DNA from: a bacterium | Lineage (GTDB): Bacteria; Zixibacteria; MSB-5A5; GN15; FEB-12 | Reading direction: 5' to 3' | Assembly (NCBI GenBank): GCA_030668045.1 | Contig: DAOUUR010000054.1 | Coordinates: forward strand, 1-9,654 | DNA: 9,654 nt | Part shown: positions 6,199 through 9,654 of the stretch, piece by piece | How the letters are laid out: each line of letters starts with the position of its first letter | Numbering within the stretch: the first letter of the stretch is position 1 | Notes under the pieces: model-generated | Databases searched by the model: none | Told to the model about the DNA's origin: nothing | Seen by the model: the letters and a program-made list of their open reading frames with translations, nothing else | Program-made: the position numbers and the translations under genes

Positions 6199-6684
6199 AT
6201 GGTTAATCAATTGATTGACATTATTGGCAGGGAAGCCACTCTTTTTGAATCTTTCCTTCAGCTACTCGAACAGCAGCAGGACTTCCTGGTCACAAACGAT
6301 GTAGATGGTCTCAACCGGATAACTGATCTGCAGCGGGAGAAACTGGTGCAGAGCCAGTTGCTTGACAAAGAGCGGGAAGACCTGGTAGAGAAAATTCGGA
6401 TTGCCAACAAGATCGATGGCGACCTCAATGTCAGCCGTCTGCTCGAATTGGTCGATTCCCAACAGGCAAATCGACTCTCACAGCTACGGGAGACGATCCG
6501 CGATCTTAATGATCGCATCGCCGATGTTCGCAACCAGAACGCCATGCTTCTGAACCGGTCACGCGAGTATATTCGCAAGACCCTCGAAATGCTTACCAAG
6601 TTGAACCAGCCGGAAACCACTTATACACCAATGGGACAGGGCGATCCACAGCAGTTCAACGTTGCAATTGACAGGAGGGCGTGA
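6199..6684 (+). CDS. flgN: Flagellar export chaperone FlgN
   Basis: FlgN binds the C-terminal ends of FlgK and FlgL in the cytoplasm and delivers them to the export gate. The 161-residue protein is almost entirely helical and heptad-like, with family-typical runs FLQLLEQQQDFLVTNDVDGL, LQREKLVQSQLLDKEREDL, LNDRIADVRNQNAMLLNRS and YIRKTLEMLTKL. A short unstructured tail follows. I chose ATG 6199, with GAGA (6187-6190) 8 bases upstream; a TTG at 6193 in the same frame lies too close to that site. The stop overlaps the flgK ATG by one base (TGATG), a classic coupled junction with its main client. No flgM precedes it, although flgM is its usual neighbour. Confidence 0.9.
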   Translation: MVNQLIDIIGREATLFESFLQLLEQQQDFLVTNDVDGLNRITDLQREKLVQSQLLDKEREDLVEKIRIANKIDGDLNVSRLLELVDSQQANRLSQLRETIRDLNDRIADVRNQNAMLLNRSREYIRKTLEMLTKLNQPETTYTPMGQGDPQQFNVAIDRRA

Positions 6685-8078
6685 TGCCGGGATTATTTCA
6701 AACTCTCGAAATCGGTAAACGAGCGCTGCTGACACACCAGGTGTCGCTACAGACAGTGGGTCACAATATCGCCAATGTCAACACCCCCGGTTATACCCGC
6801 CAGCGGGTTAATATCAACTCGTCGCTTCCTGAGTGGACTGCCAACGGCGTATTGGGAAGTGGCGTGCAGGTTGATTCGATTCGCCACATACGCGACCTCT
6901 TTCTCGGTGAGCAATATCGCGAGGATGCCAAGTCGCTCGGTCAATGGCAGTACAAGAGCAAACTGATGACCGAGATTGAATCGCTTTTCTCCGAGCCGAA
7001 TGACAACACTTTGTCACACGCGCTCAACAAATTCTGGGATTCCTGGTCGGACCTGTCCACCAATCCAAATTCGGTCAGCAGCCGTGTGGCTATTGTCGAA
7101 CAGGCCAATCTCCTGGTCAACTCTTTTCATGATCTCGCCACCCGCCTTGACGGTCTCCAGTCATCAATTGATAGGGACCTTGTGGGGTACACTAATGAGA
7201 TCAACCGTCTGACAAAAGAAATTGCCAGTATCAACAAACTGACAAGGACTGTGGAGTTGGGTGGTACGCAGGCCAATGATCTTCGTGATAGTCGCGACTT
7301 TTTGATCGACCAGTTAGCCAGGTACGTTGATGTTACCACAGCTGATCAAAGTAATGGCGAAATCAATGTCATGATTGGAGCTATGATACTGGTTGACGGG
7401 GGCGATGTTATTGAGATTAGCGCCGATGCTGTTAATATCGACGGAGAGTTGAAACATGCCCTGAATTGGATGGGTACTACGGTTCAACTGAAGAACTCCG
7501 ATGGCGAGTTGAAAGGGTTGTTCGACTCCCGCGACACAACGATCCCGCATTACAAAGACCAGCTTGACGAGTTGGCCTGTGCCGTTATTGAGCAGGTCAA
7601 TGCCTTACACCGAACCGGTTACGGAGTCGATGGTGTCAACGGACGAAATCTGTTCGATACTACTTATATGAGTGCCGCAAACATGCGCCTCTCTCTGGAA
7701 ATTGTGAACGATCCGTCACGCGTAGCCGCCTCTGCTTCCGGTGAGATCGGAGACAATACGATAGCGCTGGCCATGCATGACTTGCGGAAACAAACCGTAA
7801 TGTCCAACGGTTCCAGCACGATGAACGATTTTTACAATAGCATGATAGGTAGGCTGGGCATCGAAACTCGCGAAGCCCAATCATTTTCAGATAGTTATAC
7901 CATGCTCCTGGAGCAGGTTGAGCAGGCCCGACAGTCGGTACAGGGAGTGTCGCTGGATGAAGAGATAACCAACATGGTCAGACACCAGCATGCCTACGAT
8001 GCCGCCGCTCGGGTAATCACGACGATGGACCAGGCGCTCGACACGGTCATCACTCGTATGGGAATAGTCGGGCGTTAG
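6684..8078 (+). CDS. flgK: Hook-filament junction protein 1, FlgK
   Basis: FlgK (HAP1) forms the first junction layer between hook and filament. The 464-residue protein is shorter than the enteric form (about 550) but within the range of the wider family. The N-terminus has LFQTLEIGKRALLTHQVSLQ and VGHNIANVNTPGYTRQRV at about residues 4-43. A helical region with LNKFWDSWSDLSTNPNS and ANDLRDSRDFLIDQLARYV follows, then the mid-region GELKGLFDSRDTTIPHYKDQ and LDELACAVIEQVNALHRTGY. The C-terminus, GVSLDEEITNMVRHQHAYDA and ARVITTMDQALDTVITRMG, completes the D0 coiled coil. ATG 6684 is chosen because AGGAGGG (6673-6679) lies 4 bases before it; the GTG at 6681 lies too close to that site. Confidence 0.96.
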   Translation: MPGLFQTLEIGKRALLTHQVSLQTVGHNIANVNTPGYTRQRVNINSSLPEWTANGVLGSGVQVDSIRHIRDLFLGEQYREDAKSLGQWQYKSKLMTEIESLFSEPNDNTLSHALNKFWDSWSDLSTNPNSVSSRVAIVEQANLLVNSFHDLATRLDGLQSSIDRDLVGYTNEINRLTKEIASINKLTRTVELGGTQANDLRDSRDFLIDQLARYVDVTTADQSNGEINVMIGAMILVDGGDVIEISADAVNIDGELKHALNWMGTTVQLKNSDGELKGLFDSRDTTIPHYKDQLDELACAVIEQVNALHRTGYGVDGVNGRNLFDTTYMSAANMRLSLEIVNDPSRVAASASGEIGDNTIALAMHDLRKQTVMSNGSSTMNDFYNSMIGRLGIETREAQSFSDSYTMLLEQVEQARQSVQGVSLDEEITNMVRHQHAYDAAARVITTMDQALDTVITRMGIVGR

Positions 8079-8079
8079 A

Positions 8080-8107
8080 TAAATTAGCTGTCCCCAAAAG
8101 GGGATAA
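8080..8107 (+). promoter_or_regulatory. Possible weak sigma-28-like promoter before csrA
   Basis: TAAA (8080-8083) and GGGGATAA (8100-8107) are separated by 16 bases. The -10 matches GCCGATAA at 6 of 8 positions and the spacing is one base longer than ideal. It begins just after the flgK stop and could give csrA and flgL an extra transcript. The -10 overlaps the 3' arm of a hairpin, so the match may partly reflect that structure. Confidence 0.3.
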
Positions 8108-8120
8108 GAAGCCACGGAGG
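8089..8120 (+). promoter_or_regulatory. csrA leader hairpin with two GGA motifs, possible CsrA autoregulation site
   Basis: TCCCC-AAAA-GGGGA (8091-8104) is a perfect 5-base-pair stem with a 4-base loop, extendable to 7 pairs (8089-8106) with one G-U. One GGA lies at its 3' edge (8102-8104). A second lies in ACGGAGG (8114-8120), which is the csrA ribosome binding site. CsrA binds ANGGA-type motifs and often represses its own mRNA by covering the ribosome binding site, using pairs of sites. The spacing here would allow this, but binding is inferred. Confidence 0.4.
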
Positions 8121-8125
8121 GTTTT

Positions 8126-8464
8126 GTGCTAATATTAACACGGAAGTTAGGTGAATCCATCACCATTGGTGATGATATCAAAGTCTCGGTTCTCGGTGTT
8201 CACGGACGCCAAGTCAGGCTTGGTATCGACGCGCCTTTAAATGTGGTCGTTCACCGAGAAGAAGTTTATGTCAGGATAAGACAGGAGAACCGCGATGCCT
8301 CGAAATCTACTAAGAAGGATATCTTCGGAGTGGTCAACATGATCAAGAACAAGATCAAGGGCAAAGATATGTCGCCGACCAAATCGACAGAAATTCACTA
8401 CAAGGAAGATGACGCAGGCAACAGACGTCCCCGAAGATCGGGCGGCTCTCAGGCCAAGCCTTAG
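8126..8464 (+). CDS. csrA: CsrA translational regulator with a long basic C-terminal tail
   Basis: CsrA is a small dimeric RNA-binding protein that blocks translation by binding GGA motifs near ribosome binding sites; in many bacteria flagellin mRNA is a target and FliW is its antagonist. Residues 1-56 are a full CsrA core: [36 protein letters not shown] and [16 protein letters not shown]. The RNA-contacting positions L4, R6 and R44 (in VHREE) are present; R7 of E. coli is K here. The protein is 112 residues long, against about 60-75 usually. The extra 55 residues are lysine- and arginine-rich ([26 protein letters not shown]). The start is GTG at 8126, 5 bases after GGAGG (8116-8120). It lies 47 bases after flgK and 29 before flgL. 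Confidence 0.95.
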   Translation: MLILTRKLGESITIGDDIKVSVLGVHGRQVRLGIDAPLNVVVHREEVYVRIRQENRDASKSTKKDIFGVVNMIKNKIKGKDMSPTKSTEIHYKEDDAGNRRPRRSGGSQAKP

Positions 8465-8493
8465 AACGCGAGTAATTGTAGAGGTGAGAACTT

Positions 8494-9654
8494 ATGCGCG
8501 TCACTGACGCCATGATAACCAGCCGCGTGCTCTCAAATACACAGCGCGCCCTGACCAGGTTTATGAGCATGCAAACCCAGATGTCGTCGGGTCGACGAAT
8601 CAATCGACCTTCCGATGATCCCCTGGGGACTATTCGAGACCTGGATATTCGGGCCGAGCTGGCCAAGGCGGCCCAGTACAAGAACAATATATACCAGGCT
8701 CAGAACTGGGTTCAGGTCTATGACAGCGGCCTCGCCGAAATGAAGAACATGGCGACCACGGCCAAGGAAATCACTGTCACTATGGCCAACGCCACTCAGG
8801 ATTCATCCGGCCGAGCTATTGCGGGTATTGAAATCAGGTCGCTGATCGATCAGATGTTCCAGATGTCTGAGGAGCAACTGGAGGGCAAGTATGTCTTCTC
8901 CGGCTTCCGGACAGATCAGAAACCCCTGCAAATGACAAACACCGGCGTTACTTATGAAGGAGATTCCGGCAAGATTGAGTTTCAGATAGGCACTGCTATC
9001 AGACGCCCGGTAAATCTCAACGGCGACGATGTGTTTCTCAAACATCTCTCCGATCTGGGAAGCGACTCTGACCTCAATGTCGGACTGAGCGCCTCCACGC
9101 TTCTGAGCGATCTGAACAGCAGCAACGGTATCAGTCAGGTGCCGGGGACGATCAGAATTATCGATCAGAACCTGGGGATTACAGTCGATGTTGATCTCAG
9201 TGCGGCTGTTACTATTGGTGATGTGACCACGACCATCAACAACGCCTTGACTGCAAACGTGCCTCCGATCAACAATCTTACAGTGGCCATCGGTGGACAG
9301 GGGAACAATCTTTCGTTCACGACCATCGAGAGCGGCCTGATTTCAACTTCAACTCCGCTGGCCAATCTTAACGGCGGGGCCGGAGTCGATCTGTCAACAG
9401 GCTCTATTCGTCTGACCGATGGGGCTGCTCTCAGTCTCGACATAGATTTGACCGGTTCGATGACTGTCAACGACATTATCACGAAATTCAATGCTGCGGT
9501 CGTAGCCGATCCGGCCATAAATAATGTCACTATCCAGCTCAACGCCGCCAACACGGGCTTTGAGATTATCGATGCCAACGGCGTTCCGCTGGGGTTGAGC
9601 GTACAAGAAACCGATGAGCTGTCAACGACGGCTCTCTCTCTCGGAATTCAGGGC
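8494..9654 (+). CDS. flgL: Hook-filament junction protein FlgL with flagellin-IN-like repeats (3' end outside window)
   Basis: FlgL (HAP3) is the second junction layer, directly under the filament. The frame opens at ATG 8494 after GAGGTGAG (8481-8488) and stays open for 387 codons to the window edge. The N-terminal D0/D1 region is typical: MRVTDAMITSRVLSNTQRAL, QMSSGRRINRPSDDP, AQNWVQVYDSGLAEMKNM and the FlgL mark LEGKYVFSGFRT at about residues 132-143. From about residue 200 the sequence becomes beta-rich, with two tandem units (about 201-281 and 286-363). Each has a start such as GTIRIIDQN or GSIRLTDGA, a VDVDLS or LDIDLT strand, a TVxD-type helix ending in FNAA or INNAL, and a closing LSFTTIESG or FEIIDANG. 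These resemble the flagellin hook IN motif. STTALSLGIQG at the edge may open a third unit. Usual FlgL is about 300 residues, so this one is enlarged. Confidence 0.92.
   Translation, partial: MRVTDAMITSRVLSNTQRALTRFMSMQTQMSSGRRINRPSDDPLGTIRDLDIRAELAKAAQYKNNIYQAQNWVQVYDSGLAEMKNMATTAKEITVTMANATQDSSGRAIAGIEIRSLIDQMFQMSEEQLEGKYVFSGFRTDQKPLQMTNTGVTYEGDSGKIEFQIGTAIRRPVNLNGDDVFLKHLSDLGSDSDLNVGLSASTLLSDLNSSNGISQVPGTIRIIDQNLGITVDVDLSAAVTIGDVTTTINNALTANVPPINNLTVAIGGQGNNLSFTTIESGLISTSTPLANLNGGAGVDLSTGSIRLTDGAALSLDIDLTGSMTVNDIITKFNAAVVADPAINNVTIQLNAANTGFEIIDANGVPLGLSVQETDELSTTALSLGIQG
9094..9582 (+). repeat. Two tandem flagellin-IN-like repeat units inside FlgL
   Basis: Unit A covers about 9094-9336 and unit B about 9349-9582, each near 80 codons. 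They align as STLLSDLNSSNGI with STPLANLNGGAGV, PGTIRIIDQNLGITVDVDLS with TGSIRLTDGAALSLDIDLT, VTIGDVTTTINNAL with MTVNDIITKFNAA, and PPINNLTVAI with PAINNVTIQL. The similarity is clear in protein but diverged in DNA, so the duplication is old. Confidence 0.72.

Noticed and set aside
9165..9578. Minus-strand open frame opposite flgL (137 codons)
   Set aside because: The plus strand reads as an unbroken FlgL with internal protein repeats, so the antisense frame is a shadow.

Overview
The window carries a flagellar gene cluster from a Gram-negative (diderm) motile bacterium. It encodes both the P-ring protein FlgI and the L-ring protein FlgH, which imply a peptidoglycan layer and an outer membrane. 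GC content looks moderate, roughly one half by eye. The secreted cohesin-like protein at the left edge, the gene order and the unusual domain make-up of FlgJ, CsrA and FlgL fit a non-proteobacterial lineage such as Zixibacteria or relatives better than an enteric bacterium. That placement is inference from style, not a database result.

Layout. Positions 1-471 (minus strand) hold the N-terminal part of a secreted protein with a cohesin-like beta-sandwich, cut by the window edge. Positions 472-1124 are a control region containing one possible small four-cysteine protein (758-973), several inverted repeats and a well-formed sigma-54 promoter (1125-1141). From 1163 to 6148 runs a tight plus-strand block for the rod, the rings and the enzyme that opens the wall: flgF, flgG, flgA, flgH, flgI and a flgJ fused to a lytic transglycosylase. 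A near-consensus sigma-28 (FliA) promoter spans the end of flgJ (6136-6162). It is followed by the late block flgN, flgK, csrA and flgL, with flgL cut by the right edge.

How it works together. FlgF and FlgG form the proximal and distal rod. FlgJ caps the growing rod and cuts peptidoglycan. FlgA helps FlgI form the P ring, and FlgH forms the L ring. FlgN is the export chaperone for FlgK and FlgL, the two hook-filament junction proteins. CsrA is the RNA-binding repressor that in many bacteria ties flagellin translation to hook completion. The two promoter types suggest the usual timing: sigma-54 for the rod and ring genes, sigma-28 for the junction genes.

The least ordinary points are these: FlgJ carries an SLT lytic transglycosylase instead of the enteric glucosaminidase; FlgH has no lipobox cysteine; CsrA has a long basic tail and sits between flgK and flgL; FlgL is enlarged by tandem flagellin-IN-like repeats; and no flgM lies before flgN. 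I found no CRISPR array, mobile element, tRNA or rRNA. I saw no wholly new system; this is a recognisable flagellar locus with unusual variations.
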